A stretch of DNA of 53,042 nt. It comes from Planctomycetota bacterium. GTDB lineage: Bacteria; Planctomycetota; JAJSAM01; JAJVHW01. Shown here one piece after another: positions 1-7,545 of this stretch. Each line of letters begins with the position of its first letter. Position 1 is the first letter of the stretch. The translations under genes and the position numbers were made by a program. The stretch is taken from assembly GCA_021776825.1 (NCBI GenBank), contig JAJFFG010000033.1, positions 1 through 53,042 on the forward strand, in the 5' to 3' direction. Below the pieces are notes generated by a model. That model was not told where the DNA came from. It searched no databases and saw only the letters and a program-made list of their open reading frames with translations.

Positions 1-1
1 C

Positions 2-58
2 ACGCGCCCCAACTCGCTGCAGCAACGCGCCCTCGACCTGCTCGGCGTCACCCTGTAG
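2..58 (+). CDS. C-terminal 18 residues of a gene cut by the window edge
   Basis: The frame is open from base 2 to a TAG at 56-58 and reads TRPNSLQQRALDLLGVTL. The Leu/Gln/Arg-rich helix ending in LLGVTL looks like a real protein C-terminus. Some transposases end in a similar way, but 18 residues are too few to assign a family. Confidence 0.45.
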   Translation, partial: TRPNSLQQRALDLLGVTL

Positions 59-216
59 CCAGCCGGTGATTCGCGGCGCGAGCCGCATCCTCTTCATTCA
101 CAGAGAGTTACGTTGCGCCAGGCTCTGGAACTTCCGGCTAGTCGGACGGTATCGGGAGTCCACGGCGCCGTTCGGGCCGTATGCCCAGTCGAGCGGTTCC
201 GGAACTCCGTCGCCCC

Positions 217-330
217 GTACGGGCGGATCTCCTGATCCGCCCTGCCCGCGGGGGTCGCTCGGTTATGGCGGGCCCTCTGGCGCTCCGCGAGCGACGCACG
301 TGATGCGGACGGCCATCGGTCGAGGGCTAA
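217..330 (+). repeat. REP-type palindrome (copy a) with extended tail
   Basis: The gene-free stretch 59-343 holds this element. GTAC at 217-220 is followed by a perfect 9-bp stem GGGCGGATC, loop TCCT, and GATCCGCCC (221-242). A tail containing TGATGCGGACGGCCATCGG (301-319) resembles the tail of the copy at 26856. Five more copies of the palindrome lie in this window. A GTAG-like tetranucleotide followed by a hairpin is the classical layout of REP elements moved by TnpA-REP (RAYT) transposases; none is encoded here. Nothing else is recognised in the stretch. Confidence 0.7.
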
Positions 331-343
331 CGCCCTGCGCCCA

Positions 344-1633
344 TCAACGAAGCGGCGCCCAGGGCGCCTCCCTCAGATCCAGCGGCGTCGGGACGGGCTT
401 CCCCCCGAGGTCCGCGACGAAGATCCGCCCCAGCGCATCCACGATCAGCGTGCGCTTCGCCCCCTGGCCGTACGTCGCCGGCTCCGCAACCCGCAGCGCC
501 GTGTGGCCCTCGGCCCGCGGCAGGTCGCGCAACCGGTAGGCATGCAGCGGCTTCGACTCGCGGATGGCGGCATCCATCGCGAGCAGTTCGTCGTTGCCAC
601 GCGGGTTCGACTCGAGACCCTGCCGCTCGAGCGCCCACATCGCCAGGTGCCACGCGGTCGCGATCTCGTTCACGGCGGCCTCGCTCGGCGCCTTGGTCGG
701 AACGTCCCCGCCGAAGCGGTACCAGCGCGTGATCAGCGGCCGCGTACCGGCGTTCTCGTGCGGCCGCGCACTGCCCCGCCCGCGCTGGACGACGTCGAGA
801 CGAATCCAACGCTCGACCGTGTCAGAGAGCTGGTCCGAGTCGCGCGGGTAGATCGTGATCGGATCACCCTCCTCCGCTCCCGTGAACGTGGTGCTCTTGC
901 TCTGCAGACTGCCGTCCCCGCTCAAGATGCACAGCGACCACTCGGCGGTGACCTGGAGACCCGGACGCAGCGCCACCTCGACGGTCTCGAGCGCGCCGGC
1001 CATGTACTCCGTGAGCCCGTCGTCCGTCTCTGGGCCGAGCCGCATCCACCGCGCGACGCGCACAGGGGCGCGCTCCGTCTTCCCGGCCTCGACGGGAAGA
1101 ACGATGCTCTGCGACACCAACTTCTCGCGATACAGCTCGCCCTTGACGCGACTGCCCTTGGGACGGAGACCAGTCAGGTCGAGCTCGGCCCAGACGGCGT
1201 AGACCCCGGGCGGCAGTTCGAGCTCACGACCGAGCGGCACAAGTGCGAGCTTCCGCGTCATCTCCGGGATCGCGCCATCGATCGGCAACGTGCGGACGGT
1301 GTTGTCCGGCGAAGGGCCACCGAGGCCGCGGAACGGGATGTCCCAGACCCTCTTCTGTCCCTCAGCGCGCAGGCGCAGGCGAGCGCGTGACTGGAGTCGA
1401 TACGTCGGCTCGGGGAAGCGTGTGATCGCGTCGTCGGTCGAGTCCTTATGCCGCTGGAAGCGCAGCGTGACCTCGACCGTGTCGCCCTGGCCGGCCTTCG
1501 CCTTCGAGAGCGCGAGCTGCAACCGAACACCGCGCTGCGGCGGCCCCCACACCTCGTCGGCCGCGACGACGGGCGGCGTGATCACGAGCGCCGCGAGGAG
1601 CCCGATCGAGAGCAGAGTGCTGATGCGCTTCAC
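344..1633 (-). CDS. secreted protein of unknown function
   Basis: This 429-residue protein starts at GTG 1633, chosen because it directly precedes a clean signal peptide (VKRISTLLSIGLLAALV, cleavage near VVAA-DE at about residue 25). The longer ATG-started frame would put charged, Cys-containing residues in front of it. The first 170 mature residues look like a beta-sandwich (GDTVEVTLRF, LPPGVYAVWAELDL). The C-terminal part (RTLIVDALGRIFVADLGG) could be another small beta domain. I recognise no catalytic motif. Its likely place is the periplasm or cell surface. The stop lies 55 bp downstream of the tryptophanase stop on the same strand, so co-transcription is possible. Confidence 0.75.
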   Translation of the reverse strand: MKRISTLLSIGLLAALVITPPVVAADEVWGPPQRGVRLQLALSKAKAGQGDTVEVTLRFQRHKDSTDDAITRFPEPTYRLQSRARLRLRAEGQKRVWDIPFRGLGGPSPDNTVRTLPIDGAIPEMTRKLALVPLGRELELPPGVYAVWAELDLTGLRPKGSRVKGELYREKLVSQSIVLPVEAGKTERAPVRVARWMRLGPETDDGLTEYMAGALETVEVALRPGLQVTAEWSLCILSGDGSLQSKSTTFTGAEEGDPITIYPRDSDQLSDTVERWIRLDVVQRGRGSARPHENAGTRPLITRWYRFGGDVPTKAPSEAAVNEIATAWHLAMWALERQGLESNPRGNDELLAMDAAIRESKPLHAYRLRDLPRAEGHTALRVAEPATYGQGAKRTLIVDALGRIFVADLGGKPVPTPLDLREAPWAPLR

Positions 1634-1687
1634 GCGCCCCAGCCTACTCGTCCCGTCCTCGCGTGCGCACGGGCACACGGTAGCGGA

Positions 1688-3082
1688 CTACCCGTAGAGC
1701 GAGTCGACCCAGTCGTCGACGGCAGCGAAGCGGGCTGTGAAGTGCGGCAGGAGCGGCGGACGCTCCGTCATCACGAGCCCCTTCAGATCGTCGCGGCGCG
1801 ATGCCACGGTGCCCATGAGCTCGATCACGAAGTCGATGTGGCTCTGCGTGTAGCGGCGCCGCGGCAGCGCGATGCGGACGAGTTCGTGCTCCGACGCTTC
1901 GAAGCCGCCCGCGCCGTCGTCGCGGCCGAACATCACGCTGCCGATCTCGCACGCACGGATGCCACCTTCGAGGTACATGGCGACCACCAGTGCCTGGCCG
2001 GGGTACTGACGGGCGGGGATGTGTGGCAGGAAGGCCTTCGCATCGATGTAGACCGCGTGCCCGCCGGGGGGCTGCATCGTCGGGATGCCGCGCTCATTCA
2101 GGCCCTGCGCGAGATACCGCGTCGTGGCCATGCGGTACTCGAGATAGCGCTCGTCGAGTACCTCGTCGAGTCCCACGGCCATCGCCTCGAGGTCGCGCGC
2201 GGCGCAGCCGCCGTATGTCGGGAACCCCTCGGTCAGGATCAGCAGGTTGCGCGCCCGCCCGGCGATCTCGTCGTCGTTCATCGCGAGGAAGCCGCCCATG
2301 TTGACGAGTGCGTCCTTCTTGCCGCTCATCGTGCAACCGTCCGCCAACGAGAACACCTCACGCGCGATCTCGCGCACACTGCGATCGGCCTGACCCGGCT
2401 CGCGCTGCTGGATCATGTACGCGTTCTCGGCGAAGCGGCACGCATCGAGGAAGAACGGCACGCCGTGCTTCCGATAGAGCGCGGACACCGCGCGAATGTT
2501 GGCGAGCGAAGCGGGCTGACCGCCGCCGGTGTTGTTGGTGATCGTCTGCATGCCGAGCGGCACGCGGCCGGCGTTCTCGACGAGGTAGCTCTCGAGGCGC
2601 TCGAGGTCGATGTTGCCCTTGAACGGGAACTCCGACTGCGCGTCGTGCGCCTCGACGCAGACCAAGTCGTCGGCCGCGACGCCCTGGTACTCGATGTTCG
2701 CCCGCGTCGTGTCGAAGTGGTTGTTGCTCGGGACGCACTGGCCCTTCTCGGTCGCCACCTGGAACAGGATGCGCTCGGCGGCCCGGCCCTGGTGCGTCGG
2801 GATCACATGCTGGAAGCCCGTCAGGCTCTGCACGACCTTCTTGAAGCGCCAGTACGAGCGCGAGCCCGCGTAGCTCTCCCCGGCCGAGAGCATCGCGCTC
2901 CACTGGCGGTCGCTCATCGCCGTCGTGCCCGAGTCGGTCAGGAAGTCGAACGTGACGTGATCCGCGTGCAGCAGAAACGCGTTCAGGTGGGCCGCACGCA
3001 GGTGGATCATGCGCTCACCCGGAGAGGTGAACGGCATGGCCTCGACGGTCTTGATCATGAAGGGCTCGATGATGGTGTCCAT
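1688..3082 (-). CDS. tnaA: tryptophanase (beta-eliminating lyase, PLP-dependent)
   Basis: The enzyme splits L-tryptophan into indole, pyruvate and ammonia in the cytoplasm. The 464 residues match the family length (E. coli 471). The start at ATG 3082 (MDTIIEPFMIKTVE) aligns with the family N-terminus; the 74 codons upstream look non-coding. Visible features are LLTDSG-like FLTDSGTTAMSD near residue 48, IPTHQGR near 95, FLDACRFAENA (Asp213, which contacts the pyridine nitrogen) and CTMSGKKDALVNMGG, where Lys256 should bind PLP. Tyrosine phenol-lyases carry a phenol-binding Arg in a MERG context; here the position reads Ile (ACEIGS), as in tryptophanases. Tyrosine phenol-lyase is therefore less likely but not excluded. 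No tnaC-like leader or tnaB permease is adjacent. Confidence 0.93.
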   Translation of the reverse strand: MDTIIEPFMIKTVEAMPFTSPGERMIHLRAAHLNAFLLHADHVTFDFLTDSGTTAMSDRQWSAMLSAGESYAGSRSYWRFKKVVQSLTGFQHVIPTHQGRAAERILFQVATEKGQCVPSNNHFDTTRANIEYQGVAADDLVCVEAHDAQSEFPFKGNIDLERLESYLVENAGRVPLGMQTITNNTGGGQPASLANIRAVSALYRKHGVPFFLDACRFAENAYMIQQREPGQADRSVREIAREVFSLADGCTMSGKKDALVNMGGFLAMNDDEIAGRARNLLILTEGFPTYGGCAARDLEAMAVGLDEVLDERYLEYRMATTRYLAQGLNERGIPTMQPPGGHAVYIDAKAFLPHIPARQYPGQALVVAMYLEGGIRACEIGSVMFGRDDGAGGFEASEHELVRIALPRRRYTQSHIDFVIELMGTVASRRDDLKGLVMTERPPLLPHFTARFAAVDDWVDSLYG

Positions 3083-3152
3083 CGAACCAGGTTCGCCGGG
3101 AGGGCCGGCGGCGGCGGTGACTGCGGTCACCCGGCGGCTCAGATTCGAGTCG

Positions 3153-4220
3153 CTACTTGGTCTTGACGCCGCTGAGGGGCACGCGGGGGACGTCCCCGTC
3201 CACGCAGATCGGTTCACCGCCGCGCGCCGCGTAGAGCGCCTCGGCGCGGCGCTTGAGGTTGCCCAGGCTGCCGCGCAACGCGGTCTGACGCGCTCCGTCC
3301 CCATCGGGAACGCTGCGCAGGTCGAAGCCGTAGACGCGCACCACGAGCAACGCCACGAACGCGCCGTCGCTGGCGCGCACGGGCAGGTAGGCGTCCTGGC
3401 CGGCCAACCAGTAGAAGTCGCTGCTCTTCGAGTGGATATCGCAGCGCACGTGACCGTCGTCGTCGACGCGGTTCAAGATCGAGAGGTCGCAGCGAAAGTT
3501 GCTGTAGGGGAACGGCAGGTCCTGCACGAAGCGGATCTTCAGCGCCGAGAACGGGCGCTGATCCTCGTCGACGCCACACACGTAGGAGTCGGGGAACGCC
3601 CAGATCTCGTCGTAGTCCGCGCCCACGTGGTCGGGATACGCGGCGTAGTCGTTCTCGGCCTCCTTGAGCGCCGCGAGGTCGCACCACATCAGGCAGGCGG
3701 CCTGGTGGACGTCGGACGTGCCACCGGGCTTGCGCCACGCCGGCGCGCTCAGATCGTCGCGATCGAACGGCTCCCCCATGAAGACGCCGTCGTCGTCCTC
3801 GTCGTCGTCGGGGTCCCAGTCGCCGCTCGTGAGCAGGTCGTCCCTCACGAGCTGCGGAAGCCACGTACGCACTTGCTTCCACACGTCGGGCCGCGCCGCG
3901 CGGAGCTTGCGCATGCGACGGATCGCCGCGGCATCGCCCGTGCCGTCCGCGCGCAGCGCCTGCAGGATGTCGCCGAAGGACTGCGTCCACGCCGGCACGT
4001 CGGCGTCACTCTTCGCCGGGAACCGCTGCGCGTGCAACGCCTTCATTGCAGCGAGCAGATCGACGGTCTCCTCACCCGCCGGCACGCGCGCGTCAGGGAG
4101 GATCCACGCGACGTCGAAGCGTTCCTTCGCGCGCGTCCACGGCACCTCGCGCGGCGTCACCGGCGACGCTGCGGGGAGCAGCGTCGAGATCCCGAGCAAC
4201 AGAGAAGCGGCGCGCAGCAT
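3153..4220 (-). CDS. secreted protein of unknown function
   Basis: This is a 355-residue protein with a short N-terminal signal peptide (MLRAASLLLGISTLLPAASP). A conspicuous acidic stretch, DPDDDEDDDG, near residue 138 could bind divalent cations. The C-terminal half (YSNFRCDLSIL, HVRCDIHSKSSDFYWLAG, ALLVVRVYGFDL) has the alternating strand pattern and trailing helix of START/SRPBCC-like lipid-binding folds, but this is only a resemblance. Four Cys residues lie in the mature part. It precedes tnaA by 70 bp on the same strand. No family is recognised. Confidence 0.7.
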   Translation of the reverse strand: MLRAASLLLGISTLLPAASPVTPREVPWTRAKERFDVAWILPDARVPAGEETVDLLAAMKALHAQRFPAKSDADVPAWTQSFGDILQALRADGTGDAAAIRRMRKLRAARPDVWKQVRTWLPQLVRDDLLTSGDWDPDDDEDDDGVFMGEPFDRDDLSAPAWRKPGGTSDVHQAACLMWCDLAALKEAENDYAAYPDHVGADYDEIWAFPDSYVCGVDEDQRPFSALKIRFVQDLPFPYSNFRCDLSILNRVDDDGHVRCDIHSKSSDFYWLAGQDAYLPVRASDGAFVALLVVRVYGFDLRSVPDGDGARQTALRGSLGNLKRRAEALYAARGGEPICVDGDVPRVPLSGVKTK

Positions 4221-4266
4221 CCGGAGAGGATACCGCGCGCCGCGTTGGGTCGACGGGAACGAGGGG

Positions 4267-4328
4267 CTAGCAGGCTGTCGGAGTTACGGCCTCGCCGTGC
4301 CACGCAGGTTGGCGCGACAGCCTGCTAG
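4267..4328. repeat. 62-bp element with palindromic ends (copy 1)
   Basis: The 14-bp ends CTAGCAGGCTGTCG and CGACAGCCTGCTAG are perfect inverted repeats around a 34-bp centre. The centre begins GAGTT and ends GGCG. It is the reverse-complement partner of the element at 4509-4571. It lies 47 bp upstream of the start of the 3153-4220 gene. Confidence 0.8.
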
Positions 4329-4508
4329 CTATAGGCCGACTGGGGTGCGAGCGGCGGCGAATGGCGGCGCGGCCGGTCCCCCAGCGGCCGGGTGTGCCGA
4401 TGCGGGTGTTCTGGAGCGGACCCCTGGCACACTCCGTCCCGACTCGGCTGCTCCTGCCCAGATGATCGTATACAGCGACCACGCTCTGGTGCGCGGCGCC
4501 GGGTCTAG

Positions 4509-4571
4509 CTAGCAGCCTGTCGCGCCGGCGGTCTCTCGCACGGCGACGCGCAAACTCCGACAGGCTGCTAG
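4509..4571. repeat. 63-bp element with palindromic ends (copy 2, inverted)
   Basis: The ends CTAGCAGCCTGTCG and CGACAGGCTGCTAG are a perfect 14-bp inverted pair. Its reverse complement aligns with copy 1 (GTCGGAGTT, CGCCGTGC, GGCGCGACAG shared). Both arms carry the opposite G/C choice at the same position, so base-pairing is kept. It starts 6 bp beyond the gdhA stop and could serve as its terminator or as a 3' RNA-stabilising hairpin. The 180 bp between the two copies show no gene. Confidence 0.8.
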
Positions 4572-4576
4572 TTGGG

Positions 4577-5947
4577 CTAGACGACGCCGAAGGCGAGCAT
4601 CGCGTCGGCGACCTTGACGAAGCCGCCCACGTTCGCGCCCTGCACGTAGTTCACGTACCCGTTGCCGTCCTTGCCGAAGCGAACGCAGCGAGCGTGGATC
4701 TTGCCCATGATGTCGCGAAGCCGCGTGTCGACCTCTTCGCGCGTCCAGCTCATGCGCTGTGCGTTCTGGGTCTGCTCGAGTCCCGACACCGCGACGCCAC
4801 CGGCATTCGCAGCCTTGCCCGGGGCGTACAGCACCTTGTTCTGGATGAAGGTGTGGATGCCGTCGAGGTTCGTCGGCATGTTCGCGCCCTCAGAGACACC
4901 GAGCGTGCCGTTGTCGACGAGGAGTTTGGCGGCGGCGCCGTCGATCTCGTTCTGCGTCGCGCACGGAAACACGAGTTCGCCAGGCACGCCCCACGGGCGC
5001 TCGCCCGCGTAGTAGTGCACACCGTCGAACTTGTCCGCGAACTCGGTGATGCGACCGCGGCGGACCTCTTTCAGGTCCTTCAAGAACGCCAGGTGGTCTT
5101 CGGTGAAGCCGTCGGGGACGTGCACGAAGCCGGCCGAGTCCGATGCGGTGACGACCTTCGCGCCGAGGTGCAGCAGTTTCTCGATGCAGTAGAGCGAGAC
5201 GTTGCCGGAGCCGGAGACCAAGGCGGTCTTGCCCGCCGCGCCATCTCCGCGCTCGGCCAGCATCTCTTGCATGAAGTACACGGACCCGTAGCCCGTGGCC
5301 TCGGTGCGGATCGGGCTGCCACCGAAGTTCAGGCCCTTGCCCGTCAGCACGCCGGTCCACCGGTTCGCGAGCCGCTTGTACTGGCCGAAGAGGTAGCTGA
5401 TCTCGCGACCGCCGACACCGACGTCACCGGCCGGGACGTCGGTGTCCTCGCCGATGTGCGTGTAGAGGCCGGTCATGAAGGCCTGGCAGAAACGCATGAC
5501 CTCGCGATCGCTGCGGCCCTTGGGGTCGAAGTTCGAACCACCCTTGCCGCCGCCCATGGGCAGCGTCGTGAGCGCGTTCTTGAAGATCTGCTCGAACGCC
5601 AGGAACTTGAGCGTGCCGAGCGTCACGGACGGGTGGAAGCGCAGACCGCCCTTGTAGGGGCCGATCGAGTTGTTGAACTGCACGCGCCACGCCTTGTTGA
5701 CGTGCACCTGGCCGGCGTCGTCTTCCCACGTGACGCGGAACATCACGACGCGGTCGGGCTCGGTCAGACGCTCGAGGAGCGCCTGCTCGCCGTAGCTCGG
5801 GTTCTCGATGATGAACGGCATCAACGAGTCCACGACTTCGCGCACGGCCTGATGGAACTCGGGCTCGCCCGGGTTGCGGGCGCGCAGGCCCTCCATGAAC
5901 TCCGCGGTACGCCGATCTGCCTCGCGCTCCAGCGTCGTGGTAGTCAA
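4577..5947 (-). CDS. gdhA: NADP-type glutamate dehydrogenase
   Basis: It interconverts glutamate and 2-oxoglutarate plus ammonia in the cytoplasm. The 456 residues fit the hexameric small-subunit class (E. coli 447). I chose TTG 5947 because a GGGGGAG ribosome-binding site sits about 6 bases upstream and the preceding codons (MGPRTGPLRHSEG) are unlike the family. Visible motifs are YKGGLRFHPSV (Lys99), PMGGGKGGSNFDPKGRSD (catalytic Lys135), VPAGDVGVGGREI (Asp175) and the Rossmann segment ALVSGSGNVSLYCIEKLL. ITASDS-like VVTASDSAG after the second strand is as in NADP-preferring enzymes, though the cofactor is inferred. The gene stands alone, 86 bp downstream of the EamA remnant. Confidence 0.95.
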   Translation of the reverse strand: MTTTTLEREADRRTAEFMEGLRARNPGEPEFHQAVREVVDSLMPFIIENPSYGEQALLERLTEPDRVVMFRVTWEDDAGQVHVNKAWRVQFNNSIGPYKGGLRFHPSVTLGTLKFLAFEQIFKNALTTLPMGGGKGGSNFDPKGRSDREVMRFCQAFMTGLYTHIGEDTDVPAGDVGVGGREISYLFGQYKRLANRWTGVLTGKGLNFGGSPIRTEATGYGSVYFMQEMLAERGDGAAGKTALVSGSGNVSLYCIEKLLHLGAKVVTASDSAGFVHVPDGFTEDHLAFLKDLKEVRRGRITEFADKFDGVHYYAGERPWGVPGELVFPCATQNEIDGAAAKLLVDNGTLGVSEGANMPTNLDGIHTFIQNKVLYAPGKAANAGGVAVSGLEQTQNAQRMSWTREEVDTRLRDIMGKIHARCVRFGKDGNGYVNYVQGANVGGFVKVADAMLAFGVV

Positions 5948-6033
5948 CGCGCTCTCCCCCTCTGAATGCCGCAAGGGCCCCGTCCGAGGCCCCAAGGCGG
6001 GAGGTTAGTCCTAAACAGGGACTCCGATTCGGT

Positions 6034-6833
6034 TCATCCGCTGATCTGCGACCTGAACGAGAGCAAAGTCACACCGGTCAGCGCGATCAGCGCACCGACC
6101 CAGGCACGCCACGACGCCTTGTGTCCGTAGACGACGCGCATCATCGGGATGACCAGCACGGGCGACGACGCGACGATCGTCCCAGCCACCGCCGTGTTGG
6201 TGCTGCCGACCGCGACGAGCCAGAGCCAGACGCCGATCACGGGGCCCAGTGCCACGCCCGCGCCGGTCGTGGCGAGAAAGCGGACGTCGGCCAGCGCGCC
6301 GCGCAGCCCGGCCGTCGGGCGCCCAAGGAGGAGCGGAGCCAGCAGCGCGACTGCGGCGGCCGTCATCCGGAGGAGCGTCGCGTAGAGCGCATCCACCGGC
6401 TGCCCCGCCGTCGCGGCCCGACCTCCACCGGGACGGCCAACGCCTCGGCGAGCCACGCCCCCGGCGCCGCGGCGCCGATGCCCACCTTGCCGATGACCCA
6501 GCCGATCGCCTGACCACCAACGCCGAGCACGCCCCAGAGGAGCCCCTCCGAGAGCTTCCCGATGACCTCGGTCCCGTCGTCGCGTTCGGTCTGTACGTAG
6601 ACGACGCCGGATGCGAGAATCGCGGCCATCTGTCCGCCCGGCATCGACGTGCCGACGCCGCTCACCAGCACGGCGACCAGCAGCACGACGGTCGCCGCCA
6701 CAATGCGGACGACATTCAGCAGCGGGGCTGTCTGCTGCCGCGACGCCGACGCGAACAGCAGCGACGAGGCCCCCCAGCAGCAGGCGGTGCCAGCCGCCGC
6801 CAGCTCGCCGAGGTGCGTGTCGAGGAACGACAT
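6034..6833 (-). pseudogene. EamA/DMT-family transporter, frameshifted
   Basis: Two out-of-register reading frames together encode one drug/metabolite transporter. The N-terminal half (6833 down to about 6420; GTACCWGASSLLFASASR, LLNVVRIVAATVVLLVAVLV, GLLWGVLGVGGQAIGWVI) is in one frame. The C-terminal half (about 6420 to 6034; DALYATLLRMTAAAVALLAPLLL, VWLWLVAVGSTNTAVAGTIVASSPVLVIP, GALIALTGVTLL) is shifted by one base. Both halves keep clean hydrophobic helices and coding-type third positions. This suggests a very recent single-base indel near 6405-6435 or a sequencing error. Substrate unknown. Confidence 0.75.
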
Positions 6834-6923
6834 CGGCGGAGGCTATCTCGCGTCCGGCACGATCCCGCGATGCGCTCGTGAACGACCCGGACGAGTGCCA
6901 CCGCGAAACGACGCGGCGCGCAG

Positions 6924-7457
6924 TCAGCGCGGCGGGACCCAGTCAGGCAGTCCCTGGCGCGCCCACTGCCCCGCGAGCTCCTCCACGTCGACCGGCTCGG
7001 GATCGTGACGAAACGCCACGTAGTCCACTCCATCCACCGTCATGACCTCGGCTGTCGCGGCGTAGAGGCGGCCGGTCTCCGAGAGCGGCGGACTGCCGTT
7101 GGGCTGGGGGACGACAAGATGTCGGCCCACACCGGCCTCGGTGGTCGGGGTGCTCACCCACCACGACGACATCGGCGCGAAGTGGCCGCGGCGCTCGTCG
7201 AGTGCCATGACGGGCCCCTCCGCGACGTGGTAGCTCTCGCGCACGGGGAACCAGACGACGTCGGGGAGCACGTCGATCGATGAGTTGCTGCCGAGGCGAC
7301 AGCCGCACAACGCGACGCCCAGTGTGAGGCCGATCGCGAGGAGGATCACGAGGACGATCACGACGGTCAGGGCCGCCACTCGCCCCGAGCTGCTGGACCG
7401 CCTCGAGCCCGCGCTGACGCCAAGTGAAGCGCGACCGCGTGAAGACCGGATGAGCAT
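6924..7457 (-). CDS. single-pass membrane protein of unknown function
   Basis: This 177-residue protein starts at ATG 7457. An Arg/Ser-rich cytoplasmic segment (about 25 residues) is followed by one strong membrane helix (VAALTVVIVLVILLAIGLTLGVALCG). An exported domain of about 120 residues then runs to WVPPR. The two Cys after the helix (CGC) could be a lipobox-like site, but the segment is too long and internal for a normal lipoprotein signal. I recognise no family. Confidence 0.6.
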   Translation of the reverse strand: MLIRSSRGRASLGVSAGSRRSSSSGRVAALTVVIVLVILLAIGLTLGVALCGCRLGSNSSIDVLPDVVWFPVRESYHVAEGPVMALDERRGHFAPMSSWWVSTPTTEAGVGRHLVVPQPNGSPPLSETGRLYAATAEVMTVDGVDYVAFRHDPEPVDVEELAGQWARQGLPDWVPPR

Positions 7458-7545
7458 GAGCGCGACGGTACCGCCCCGACGACGCCCGAAGTCAGGACGT
7501 TCCCGGTGTCCTCGCAAGCCGCGAGGCGGGCGGGCACCAACTCGG

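Noticed and set aside
1688..3082. Tyrosine phenol-lyase instead of tryptophanase
   Set aside because: The phenol-binding Arg position reads Ile, and the IPARQYPGQAL and RYTQSHIDFVIE segments follow tryptophanase.
1448..3166. 572-codon plus-strand open frame
   Set aside because: Antisense to tryptophanase, which has every family motif.
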